A DNA stretch of 32,641 nucleotides. It comes from Planctomycetaceae bacterium (GTDB taxonomy: Bacteria > Planctomycetota > Planctomycetia > Planctomycetales > Planctomycetaceae). Position numbers and translations under genes: made by a program. The notes below the pieces were generated by a model. It did no database searches, was not told the origin of the DNA, and was given only the letters and a program-made list of their open reading frames with translations. This document shows, in pieces, positions 24,564 to 32,508 of the stretch; the first letter of the stretch is position 1, and the number at the start of each line of letters is the position of its first letter. The stretch covers positions 1 through 32,641 of the forward strand of contig JAEUII010000147.1 of assembly GCA_016795145.1 (NCBI GenBank), given 5' to 3'.

Positions 24564-25538
24564 ATGATCGTGTCTCGAATCATCAAGGGCTGGAACCCAT
24601 TCTTCTTTCGCCCGCTGGATCCTCGCCCGATCGCAGTGTTTCGAATTCTGTCCGGTCTGCTGTGCACCGTGATGTTTGCGGTGTCGCTTCCCAACTGGGA
24701 TCGCTTCTTCGGAGTGGACGGGATCATCTCACTGCACTCGGCGGGACTGAACAACACGCGAGTCAACACACCGTTCGGTCTGTTCTACTGGACCGAAGGC
24801 TGGATTCCGATCGGCTTCTGGTGGTTCGCCGCGATGGCGTTCAGTATTGCCTTCACGATCGGCTGGAAGTCTCGACCTGCAACGATCGCACTTTACGTGC
24901 TCTTCGAATCTATGCTGCAGCGGAATCCGTATCTTGCAAACGGCGAAGACATGGTCATGCGAATGTGTCTGCTGTATCTGTTCCTGATTGATGTCGGATC
25001 GGCCTGGTCCGTTGACGCATGGGCGCGTTCAAAACGCGGGCTGCCTCCCGTGACTTCCGTCGCTGGCTGGCCGGTTCGCATGATGCAGATCAACGTCGCG
25101 CTGATCTACATCATCAGCCTGCCCTACAAGCTTGCTCAGGATCCCGGCTGGGTCACCGGCGATGCGCTTCACTGGACAGTCGCAAGTGATATGTGGGGAC
25201 CATTCGAACATCCATGGATCACTCTGGCATTCGGCGGATTGCTGCGAAAACTGATGACGTTTGGAACGGTAATCGTCGAAGCCTTCTTTCCTCTGTGCGT
25301 CTGGTTCCGCCCAACTCGACGCCTCGCGATTCTCTCAATTGCTTCGCTGCATCTGGGCATCGCACTCATGATCCCCAATGTCACTTACTTCACGCTGTCC
25401 ATGGTCTGCACGTTTGCCGTGTTTCTGGATCGAGAAGACATCGACCTGCTGGTGACTACGGCCCAACGCTTCGCCCGCATGTTTGGCCACCGTGATTTCA
25501 ATTCCCTCTCGCAAAACGAACGAGGCAAAGTCTGCTGA
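24564..25538 (+). CDS. HTTM-domain (vitamin K-dependent gamma-carboxylase-like) membrane protein
   Basis: A 324-residue polytopic protein with the HTTM pattern: FFRPLDPRPIAVFRILSGLL near the start, then LPNWDRFFGVDGIIS, several membrane helices, a MLQRNPYLANGEDMVMRM loop with the conserved N-P-x-x-x-x-G-E-D, and PYKLAQDPGWVTGDALHWT. HTTM proteins share the membrane fold of gamma-glutamyl carboxylase; the bacterial ones mostly have no known substrate, and this one lacks the large soluble carboxylase domain. Start at the internal ATG 24564, which begins the conserved region. Between the single-pass partner (58 bp upstream) and a histidine-rich membrane protein (133 bp downstream). Confidence 0.85.
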   Translation: MIVSRIIKGWNPFFFRPLDPRPIAVFRILSGLLCTVMFAVSLPNWDRFFGVDGIISLHSAGLNNTRVNTPFGLFYWTEGWIPIGFWWFAAMAFSIAFTIGWKSRPATIALYVLFESMLQRNPYLANGEDMVMRMCLLYLFLIDVGSAWSVDAWARSKRGLPPVTSVAGWPVRMMQINVALIYIISLPYKLAQDPGWVTGDALHWTVASDMWGPFEHPWITLAFGGLLRKLMTFGTVIVEAFFPLCVWFRPTRRLAILSIASLHLGIALMIPNVTYFTLSMVCTFAVFLDREDIDLLVTTAQRFARMFGHRDFNSLSQNERGKVC

Positions 25539-25671
25539 GCTAATCTCAACCCGCTGCGTCAGCGAGGGATCTTTGTACCAGAGGTGATGATCTTCCCGAC
25601 TGATCGTCCACGACGACCATCCTGTTCCCCAACTCCTGATTCCAATCATCAACAACCAAAGGACACGCCCC

Positions 25672-26733
25672 ATGTCCACAACTCTTGACCACGTCGAAGC
25701 CATGCTCCATATGGCAGACGAAGCTCCGGCAAAGGAATCTGCCAGAACCATCACGTCACCGACTGCCTTTGAATGGTTCTTTGTCATCGGCGGAGGACTG
25801 GCGGTCTTCCTGCCGTTTATCCTGCTGATCGGTGAGCAGGAGCTGGCTCAGGAGCAGTACATTCACTGGTACTTCTGGCTGAGCGTCATTATCGGCTCGC
25901 CACACGTTTACAGCACCTACGTTCGGCAGCAGCGGAAGATCTCGGAAAAGAAGTCGAGCTTCTGGCTGGGACTGCCGGCCTACCTTGGCATTGTCGGAAT
26001 CCTGACGGTGATTCACTACGCCGGATGGTTTGTAGCGACGATCACCGCCGTCAATGTCTGGCAGTCATTTCACTATCTGCGACAAACGTACGGAGTCGGC
26101 TGTCTCTACGGCGGACAGAAGTACTTCGACGAGACCGATCGGCGGCTTCGCTGGTGGGCCTACCATCTGGTCTTTCCATATCTGATCATCGGTCGCTGGG
26201 ACATGTTGTACGATGCCTGGGGCGGACAGTCCTATGAACTGATTCCCGTCAACTTTGATGATTCGGTCATGTTCTTTCTGGGAGTCATCGCCCTCTTCGG
26301 ACTGTATGCTCAGGCGCTGTCGGAGTTTCGGCAGATCCGTCGCAATGGTCGGGACTACCGTCCAACTGGCCTGATCTGCTACGTCATCTGCATGGGAATC
26401 CACTACTACGGATTCATGATTGTCAGTCATTTCCAGCGAGGCTTCGAGGCGGTCACGTTCTTCCATGCGATGCAGTACCTGGCCCTCGTCTGGGTGCTCG
26501 AACGCCGTCAGCGATCCGCTGCAGGGAATCGCTGGATCAAGGCAGTGCCGAACCTGATCGGCTTCCTTCTGTTCTGGCTGGCTCTGTACCTGCTAGGCTT
26601 TGGCTGGGAACAGTACCTGACCACAGCCCTCGAACACTGGTGGCTCATCGCCTCCACAATCCTGCTTTCTTCGATCAGCGTCCACCACTACATCGTCGAC
26701 TCCTTCCTCTGGCGCCGTAAAGTCGGTGCGTGA
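25672..26733 (+). CDS. Histidine-rich polytopic membrane protein of unknown function
   Basis: A 353-residue protein with about eight hydrophobic segments. Histidines and aromatic residues cluster in motifs inside or next to helices: SPHVYSTYVR (H78), WQSFHYLRQTYGV (H134), GIHYYGF (H244), FFHAMQYLALVW (H265) and SVHHYIVDSFLWRR (H338, H339, D343). The repeated H-x-Y/H-H-Y pattern resembles uncharacterised membrane families that end in H-H-Y-x-x-D-x-x-x-W, and could form a metal site as in membrane hydroxylases or desaturases. The ATG at 25672 has AAAGGA 8 nt upstream. It follows the HTTM gene on the same strand by 133 bp, possibly co-expressed. Confidence 0.8.
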   Translation: MSTTLDHVEAMLHMADEAPAKESARTITSPTAFEWFFVIGGGLAVFLPFILLIGEQELAQEQYIHWYFWLSVIIGSPHVYSTYVRQQRKISEKKSSFWLGLPAYLGIVGILTVIHYAGWFVATITAVNVWQSFHYLRQTYGVGCLYGGQKYFDETDRRLRWWAYHLVFPYLIIGRWDMLYDAWGGQSYELIPVNFDDSVMFFLGVIALFGLYAQALSEFRQIRRNGRDYRPTGLICYVICMGIHYYGFMIVSHFQRGFEAVTFFHAMQYLALVWVLERRQRSAAGNRWIKAVPNLIGFLLFWLALYLLGFGWEQYLTTALEHWWLIASTILLSSISVHHYIVDSFLWRRKVGA

Positions 26734-26767
26734 CGAAACCAGCAATGGGCGCGGGTGACCGCCGCTT

Positions 26768-26788
26768 CCGCCGGTCCTGCACCGGCGG
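26768..26788. terminator. Possible bidirectional hairpin between convergent genes
   Basis: CCGCCGGT / ACCGGCGG (8 bp) with a 5-nt loop, between the ends of the histidine-rich membrane gene (+) and the VOC gene (-). No T-run on either side, so its use as a terminator is uncertain. Confidence 0.45.
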
Positions 26789-26817
26789 AGCACGCAACTT
26801 GCGGCAACAGCTTGCGG

Positions 26818-27417
26818 CTACAGCTGCCAAAGAGCAGACTCGAGTCCATGGTGAAGGAAGATCGCACACGTGCCGTGAGTGCCAAGCTCCATCGGCGGCA
26901 CAGCAATCTCCGCTCCGGCAGCGCTGGCTGCGGCGACTGCGGCGTCGATGTCATTGACGAGCACATAAGGACGAATCACAGGTTTCTCACCGTCATGCAT
27001 GGGTGCTCGAATGCCGATCATCCCGCCGTTTGCGAGCGGTGCGGTGCGAGCGTTCCCGAGACTTGCATCAGGTTCGCCGAACTTCAGACCATGCACCTTT
27101 GAGTACAAAGCGCACGCGCCTTCGACGTCCTTTGTGACGAACTCAAGATAATGAATCTGCATGGCATTGGCTTTCGATGTTTCAGAGGCAGGTTCAGCAG
27201 AGTCCCGCGAAGGTGATTCCTGCGTCGATTCCACAGGCTCTGGCAGACCGACATCCGACGGTGACTTCGGGGTCGATGATTCCGCTCCGCAGCCAGCATT
27301 CCACACCGTGATCAACGGAATCCCAAGCATCGAGGAACTGATTTGCAGGAAGCTGCGACGATTGGTCTCGGACACCTGACGCTCCACAACCCTGACTTCT
27401 GAATCACCGTTTCTCAT
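26818..27417 (-). CDS. Exported VOC (glyoxalase/bleomycin-resistance fold) protein
   Basis: A 199-residue protein. The start carries a twin-arginine-like export signal (TNRRSFLQISSSMLG, RR at 20-21) and a cysteine (C43) in WNAGCG that could be a lipid-attachment site, although the -3 residue (Asn) is not typical. A Ser/Pro/Glu-rich linker (about 45-83) leads to a VOC domain at 86-199 (MQIHYLEFVTKDVEGACALY, GGMIGIRAPMH, VNDIDAAVAAASAAGAEIA, GTCAIFLHHGLESALWQL). Most VOC proteins are cytosolic; this one is probably folded in the cytosol and exported by Tat. Function unknown. Likely the last gene of a minus-strand operon (55 bp after the upstream stop). Confidence 0.8.
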   Translation of the reverse strand: MRNGDSEVRVVERQVSETNRRSFLQISSSMLGIPLITVWNAGCGAESSTPKSPSDVGLPEPVESTQESPSRDSAEPASETSKANAMQIHYLEFVTKDVEGACALYSKVHGLKFGEPDASLGNARTAPLANGGMIGIRAPMHDGEKPVIRPYVLVNDIDAAVAAASAAGAEIAVPPMELGTHGTCAIFLHHGLESALWQL

Positions 27418-27472
27418 CGATCAAAACGCGATGACAAGACACCACGATAGCTACCCGCGGCTGCTGAAGAAA

Positions 27473-28576
27473 TTATCCTGCCTTGCGACGGTTCTTAGCT
27501 TTCTGTTTGCCCGAACCGGATTGTTTCTTTACGGGCTCAATTTTTTCTGCAGGCTCTGAATCTTCGGACACATCGTCCGTATCAGGCGGGGCCGGCAGAC
27601 TGCCATTCGCGGAAGTCTCGTTCACTGAACTCGCAAGTACAACGGAATCAGTGTCCCGCTCGAGCTCCGACTGCGCAACCGGCTTGTCTTCCCTCAATGG
27701 CGATCCTTGAGTCACTGTAATCTCAGCGGACGTCGAAGTAGCCACCGTCTCTACCGACGTCGAAGTCTGCTCGTTCTCTGTGATCGTAGTCAGCCTCTGT
27801 GCCGTCCTGCGACGCTTCTCCGGCGGATTTGGATTGATGTAGATCACGAACCTGGTGTGCAGCAACATCGCCGTCAGCACAATGCCCGCGGCCATCAGCG
27901 GAAGCCCGGCCGACAACTCCTGCTGATCCGGATTTCGTCGGATGCTCAGAACCAGATAGACAAGCCCAAGCGCCGTTCCAAGACTCAACAGGGCCTGAGC
28001 CGGCCGACATCGTCCCATGTCGGGAATCACCGTCCGAAGAATCCAGACGAGACAGGCAAGTGCGGGAACAATGACAAGAGCAGGGCGAGCCGCATTCAGC
28101 GGCCCTGTGAATCGAGTCAGTAGCGACGCCAACTGATCAGCGCCATGTCCGGCGGAGTTGCTCAGGACAAGAAACGAAACGGCGACCATGAACATCGACA
28201 GTCGCTTCCAGCTCCGATATCCACCTCGATAATCCACCGCGCTTGCGGATCGAACGCAGGCAATCAGCCAGCACAGTTGTGCGGCGATCAGCAACTCAAT
28301 TCCAGCCAGCGCGACTGGCAGACTGCTCCGTAACCACGGATCAATCACCGACTGCAGTGAGGACACTGCGCTAAGTCCTAGAAGCAGGAGCGGTCCAGCG
28401 CTTAGAACAACTCCAAGCAGTACCAGCTTCCACAGCCTCGGAGTAATGATCCGTCTCATCAAGCGATCGCGTGACAGTCCTTCAAACGCGGATTCGCTGC
28501 CATGGAACGAAAGGATTGCGGGCTCTTCCGGCAACTCAACTTCACCGACCGGCTGATCGGGTTCAAGAGCCATCAT
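27473..28576 (-). CDS. Polytopic membrane protein with charged C-terminal tail
   Basis: A 367-residue protein with about six to seven membrane helices between about 50 and 255 (LVLLGVVLSAGPLLLLGLSAV, ALAGIELLIAAQLCWLIACV, MFMVAVSFLVLS and others), followed by a long disordered Ser/Thr/Glu tail and a lysine-rich end (KQKAKNRRKAG). Not recognised as a family. The start is set by a four-base ATGA overlap with the stop of the upstream gene (28573-28576), a typical translational-coupling arrangement; an earlier in-frame ATG at 28624 is possible but would overlap by 52 bp. VOC gene follows. Confidence 0.7.
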   Translation of the reverse strand: MMALEPDQPVGEVELPEEPAILSFHGSESAFEGLSRDRLMRRIITPRLWKLVLLGVVLSAGPLLLLGLSAVSSLQSVIDPWLRSSLPVALAGIELLIAAQLCWLIACVRSASAVDYRGGYRSWKRLSMFMVAVSFLVLSNSAGHGADQLASLLTRFTGPLNAARPALVIVPALACLVWILRTVIPDMGRCRPAQALLSLGTALGLVYLVLSIRRNPDQQELSAGLPLMAAGIVLTAMLLHTRFVIYINPNPPEKRRRTAQRLTTITENEQTSTSVETVATSTSAEITVTQGSPLREDKPVAQSELERDTDSVVLASSVNETSANGSLPAPPDTDDVSEDSEPAEKIEPVKKQSGSGKQKAKNRRKAG

Positions 28577-28935
28577 GCGACGTCGCCGGTCCACCGGTCG
28601 GCTTCCAGAAGTTGCCAGCGACATAGTTCTGTTCCCAAAAAAACATCGGCAAGATTTGCCGGTTCTCGCAGCGAGCGCACTGCGATCGCATTCATCCAGT
28701 TCGGCGTTCTCAGCACCGCCAGTTCAGTTGCGAAGCATGACGCGTCAAACCCGACCATCGCTGCCGTCTTCGAGCCATCACTTGCTCTAAGAAACCCCCA
28801 GAGACAGGGGAAATTGCCTCGTTCTTTGATCAAATGTTCATCAGCGAATTGACGAGGGTGAACGTTTGCAGGAGCATAGGATGAACTGGCAACGACCCCA
28901 CCAAAATCGTTGTCACATGCTTTGTTGACCTGCAT
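28573..28935 (-). CDS. Small soluble protein of unknown function
   Basis: A 120-residue protein with well-mixed, protein-like composition (VHPRQFADEHLIKERGNF, CLWGFLRASDGSKTAAMVGF, LAVLRTPNWMNAIAVRSL, FLGTELCRWQLLEADRW) and no signal or membrane segment. It ends in a TGA that overlaps the ATG of the following membrane protein gene in an ATGA, strong context support for a real gene. The ATG at 28935 lies only 16 bp from the divergent TPR gene start, and no clear ribosome binding site is seen, so the start could be elsewhere. No family recognised. Confidence 0.55.
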   Translation of the reverse strand: MQVNKACDNDFGGVVASSSYAPANVHPRQFADEHLIKERGNFPCLWGFLRASDGSKTAAMVGFDASCFATELAVLRTPNWMNAIAVRSLREPANLADVFLGTELCRWQLLEADRWTGDVA

Positions 28936-28951
28936 TTCAGACAGACGTGCA

Positions 28952-30202
28952 ATGATCTCCGACGAGTACGACGACGTCTCCGATGAACCAAACGGAGGAA
29001 CGCGCTGGAAACTGGTGCTCGCGATTGTGTCCTTCAGCCTTCTGGTCTTCACATGCTGGAGCCTGTGGCCATCGCCTCCTCCCAAGCCACCGGAAGGAGT
29101 GAAGCAGGCCGACTACGACAAAGCCGCTCTGGAGTTTGCCGCCAAGGCACATCGCCGCGCAGAACACTCTGACACTCTGATTACGCTCGCTGATTCCGCG
29201 GTTCGTCGAAATCGAATCGGCGATGCGATGAAGCTGCTGGAACAGGTTCCGTTCAGCGATGTCCGCAACGGTCAAGGCGCACTGCGCCGACGTGCTCAGC
29301 TGGCATTGAAGGACAACCAGATCGAACTCGCCGAATCCGCGCTGACGGAACTTCTGAAACGAGCAGAAGCCACTGGAACGACGGATACTGACGAATGTCG
29401 CTTTGCGAAAGAAATCCTGGGGTTCATCTACGCGATGGAACTTCGATTTGATGAACGCAAACAGATCATGTCACAACTGCGTGACGAGGTCCTGCTGGAG
29501 CCACTGTTGTCAGCACAGTATCACTTCCCTTCGCTGATTCCCTGGCGGTCTCCGCAGCAGCGCGAACGGCTGATGGAGTTCCTGAAGAAAGATCCCGCGA
29601 ACGTTAAACTGCTCGTCGCGTATGCTCGACATCTGATCGGTGAAGGGAAAACCGACGATGCTGAGAAGTTGCTGAATGTCATTCTACAGCAGCACCCGAA
29701 GTACCTTCCCGCCGTCGCTGCTCAGGCGGAGTGTCTCTATTCCGAAAGCCAATGGCAGGAACTACAGTCGCTTCTTGAATCTGCTCCGGAGTTTTCAACA
29801 TCCGAACCATGGCTGCTGACTCAAATGCGAGCTGAATCAGCCACTCAGGCGAAGAACTGGAAAGACGCGGAAGCGTATTACAACCATCTGCTCACCGTGG
29901 ATCCTGCCAATCCGGCCTACTACCTCGGGTTCGCTGAGGTCTGTGCAAACACGAATCGTGAACAGCAGCGTCGTGAGGCTCAGCGAAGTGCTTCTTTGCT
30001 GTCTGAACTGCGGATCATTCTGCCCGATGCCAATGAGAAGAATGCGGGAGCCATTAAAGAGGTCGCAGCTCAGGCGGACAACCTGGGGCTCAAAAACGCG
30101 GCGAAGGACTTTCAGTTGCTGGCCGCAAAACTCGGCGGACAAATGCCGGATGGCGAGTCGCCCAATTCCTTTGACGGATTCCAGGGACCCAAAGGGCCAT
30201 GA
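28952..30202 (+). CDS. Membrane-anchored TPR-repeat protein
   Basis: A 416-residue protein: an acidic cytosolic start, one membrane helix (WKLVLAIVSFSLLVFTCWSLW, about 18-38), a proline-rich linker (PSPPPKPPEG) and a periplasmic helical domain with TPR-like repeats (AVRRNRIGDAMKLLEQVPF, DNQIELAESALTELLKRA, GKTDDAEKLLNVILQQHP, AKNWKDAEAYYNHLLTVDP). TPR domains are protein-binding scaffolds. The next gene (125 bp downstream, same strand) is a CRTAC1-type lipoprotein, a pairing often seen in planctomycetes, so the two may form a complex. ATG at 28952 is used; an earlier start at 28910 would add unlikely residues. Confidence 0.8.
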   Translation: MISDEYDDVSDEPNGGTRWKLVLAIVSFSLLVFTCWSLWPSPPPKPPEGVKQADYDKAALEFAAKAHRRAEHSDTLITLADSAVRRNRIGDAMKLLEQVPFSDVRNGQGALRRRAQLALKDNQIELAESALTELLKRAEATGTTDTDECRFAKEILGFIYAMELRFDERKQIMSQLRDEVLLEPLLSAQYHFPSLIPWRSPQQRERLMEFLKKDPANVKLLVAYARHLIGEGKTDDAEKLLNVILQQHPKYLPAVAAQAECLYSESQWQELQSLLESAPEFSTSEPWLLTQMRAESATQAKNWKDAEAYYNHLLTVDPANPAYYLGFAEVCANTNREQQRREAQRSASLLSELRIILPDANEKNAGAIKEVAAQADNLGLKNAAKDFQLLAAKLGGQMPDGESPNSFDGFQGPKGP

Positions 30203-30327
30203 CAGGCTGATGGATTTTGGCGCCGGCAACTCGGGACTTCTGTGAGACAAATAGAGATCGCCACGGTAACGACAACATCCCTCGCTGACGCGACGGGTTG
30301 AGATGAGATCATCTAAAAGAGAGTGCG

Positions 30328-32169
30328 ATGAAACCGAGAACATCGATTTTCCTTTTGCCACTCGCGACCTTTTCCGGATTGCTGTCAGGCTGCACAAAGT
30401 CCGAGCCGACTGACATTGTCGTGTTGCCAACAGAGTCAGCACTGAAGGTCGATCTGCCTCCGGATCTGCTAAAGACTCTGACTGATCCAGATGCAACACA
30501 ACCGAATCGGCCTGAGACCTTTTCGGCAGGCGGCACCACATTTCGATTTCGCGAGCTGGGTCCTGAATCCGGCTTCTCATTCACCCGCTTTGATGACATG
30601 CGAGGCCAACGAAGAATTCTGGAAGTGAACGGTGGAGGAGCCGGAATGATCGACTTCGATCTCGACGGACGGCTCGATGTCTTTATGACCAATGGATGTC
30701 GTCTTCCTCTGGCCGAAGATCAGCGAGAAACGCCCGGCAAGTTATTTCGCAATCAGGGCCAGATGAAGTTCTCCGATTGCAGCGAATCATCGACACTCAT
30801 GCAGTACGGTTTTGCCTGCGGTTGCGCTGTGGCGGACACGAACGAAGATGGCTTTGAAGAACTCTATGTGACGTCGGTGCGAGGAAATCAGTTCTGGGTC
30901 AACAACGGCGACGGTACGTTTTCCGAAGTCTCTTCAACGACGAAAACAACCGGTGGACTCTGGGGATCCAGCGCGGCGTTTGCCGACCTGAATGGCGACC
31001 GGAATCTCGATCTCTACATTGCGAACTATCTGGATGTTTCTGACGTGAATCCCAAACTCTGTCCGGAACCGAAGAGCCCCGATCGACACGTCGCGTGCAC
31101 TCCTGCGATGTTCACAGGACTGCCGGACACTCTTTATCTGTCGAACGGAGATGGCTCATGGGTCGACGCGTCATCGTCCATTGTTCGGGGGGAATTTGAC
31201 GGCAAGGCACTCGGCGTTGCGGTGTCCGACCTGAACCTCGACGGAACACCGGAAGTCTTCGTCGCCAACGACGGTCAGCCGAATTTTCTGCTGAAAGTTG
31301 AGCCTGCTGGATCCAGCGTCGGCAGCGTTCCGAATGTCCGGATAACCGATATTGGAGTCGCCGCCAACGTGGCCCTGAACGATGAAGGACTGGCTCAGGC
31401 GAACATGGGAGTTGCCGTCGAGGATTTCGACCGCGATGGCCTGCGTGATATCTTTGTGACTCATTTCTATCGCGAGACAAACACTTTGTATCGCAACAGT
31501 TCCGTCAACGATCTGCTGCTGTTCGAAGACGCAACGCGACGATCTGAGCTGGGATTGCCGAGCCTGAATCATCTTGGTTTCGGCGCCTCTTCGGCGGACA
31601 TCGACAACGACGGCTGGAACGATCTGATTGTCGCCAACGGGCATCTGGAAGATCGCACGTGGTTCGACAAAGACCAGCCTTATCGCATGACAACTCAGGT
31701 CTTTCAGAACCGCAAAGACGGGACCTTTCGAGAAGTGTCGAACGGCAGTGGTGAGTACTTTCAGAAACCGCGACTTGGTCGTGCAGTGGCGACGGGTGAC
31801 CTTGATCGGGACGGGCGATCCGACGTTGTGATCTCCAACCAGCTTGATCCTTCCGTCATTCTTCAGAACGAAACACCATCCGGCGCAAAGTCACTCGTAC
31901 TGCGGCTGATCGGCACGTCCTGTTCTCGCACGCCGATTGGCGTTCGAGTCACCGTCAAAGGCAGCCAGCCGGTCGCATGGCAGGAACTCATCGGTGGCGG
32001 CAGCTTTCAATCCGCCAATGCCAACGAACTGCACATTGGTGGCCTGCCCGACCAGCCCGTCGACCTGGACATCCACTGGCCCGACGGAGCAAAAGAAACA
32101 CTCACCGCCATCACCCCCGGCACATGGATCATCCAGCAATCCAGCCACCACGTTCGCCTCACCGAATAG
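30328..32169 (+). CDS. CRTAC1/ASPIC-type lipoprotein with FG-GAP repeats
   Basis: A 613-residue protein with a lipoprotein signal (LLSGC, lipidated C22). At least seven calcium-binding FG-GAP/VCBS-type loops are visible: DFDLDGRLD (109-117), DTNEDGFEE, DLNGDRNLD, DLNLDGTPE, DFDRDGLRD, DIDNDGWND and DLDRDGRSD, which together suggest a seven-bladed beta-propeller. The C-terminal 100 residues match the ASPIC/UnbV domain (TPIGVRVTV, ELIGGGSFQSAN, LDIHWPDG). Such proteins sit on the cell surface or in the periplasm and presumably bind proteins or glycans; no catalytic role is known. ATG at 30328 has GAGAG upstream. It follows the TPR gene. Confidence 0.9.
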   Translation: MKPRTSIFLLPLATFSGLLSGCTKSEPTDIVVLPTESALKVDLPPDLLKTLTDPDATQPNRPETFSAGGTTFRFRELGPESGFSFTRFDDMRGQRRILEVNGGGAGMIDFDLDGRLDVFMTNGCRLPLAEDQRETPGKLFRNQGQMKFSDCSESSTLMQYGFACGCAVADTNEDGFEELYVTSVRGNQFWVNNGDGTFSEVSSTTKTTGGLWGSSAAFADLNGDRNLDLYIANYLDVSDVNPKLCPEPKSPDRHVACTPAMFTGLPDTLYLSNGDGSWVDASSSIVRGEFDGKALGVAVSDLNLDGTPEVFVANDGQPNFLLKVEPAGSSVGSVPNVRITDIGVAANVALNDEGLAQANMGVAVEDFDRDGLRDIFVTHFYRETNTLYRNSSVNDLLLFEDATRRSELGLPSLNHLGFGASSADIDNDGWNDLIVANGHLEDRTWFDKDQPYRMTTQVFQNRKDGTFREVSNGSGEYFQKPRLGRAVATGDLDRDGRSDVVISNQLDPSVILQNETPSGAKSLVLRLIGTSCSRTPIGVRVTVKGSQPVAWQELIGGGSFQSANANELHIGGLPDQPVDLDIHWPDGAKETLTAITPGTWIIQQSSHHVRLTE

Positions 32170-32202
32170 TCCGTTCGGCAACTGTGCCTGCATTCGACAA
32201 AA

Positions 32203-32260
32203 CCTCCTCTCCAAACGCAGTTTGGGGAGGTCGGTCCAGCGAAGCGTCGACCGGGAGGGG
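32203..32260 (+). repeat. Two-hairpin repeat element, diverged relative of the R1 hairpins
   Basis: Hairpin 1 is CCTCTCCAAAC-GCA-GTTTGGGGAGG (32206-32230, one G.U pair); hairpin 2 is CGGTC..GACCG (32232-32253), closed by GGAGGGG. The R1 copies have the same plan with CAGAC-GAA-GTCTG and CGAAC..GTTCG, so both stems changed while pairing was kept. Confidence 0.8.
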
Positions 32261-32337
32261 CTTCGCCGTAGCGTCAGGCGAGCGGTGGATGTGAATCCAC
32301 TGATGTCACGCTGGTTGCGGATCGTGGCCTCTAAGAG

Positions 32338-32380
32338 AAACGCAATCATGGGACCAACGTCTCCCCGCTCGCCTTGATCT
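32338..32380 (+). repeat. Degenerate R2 start
   Basis: AAACGCAATCATGGGACCAA then CGTCTCCCCGCTCGCCTTG resembles the first part of R2 (CGCAATCAGGGGACTGACGT, CGCCCCGCTCGCCTT) with several substitutions; the T-rich core is lost. Confidence 0.55.
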
Positions 32381-32508
32381 TGCTTGATTGGACGGATGCG
32401 AGCCCCATGAATATCGTTAACGCAGGGAGCGGGACGATAATACACCACTCGATGGAAGCACTGTTGGCAAGACGCCGAGTTGTAATCGCTTCGACGGAGA
32501 AAACCTGC

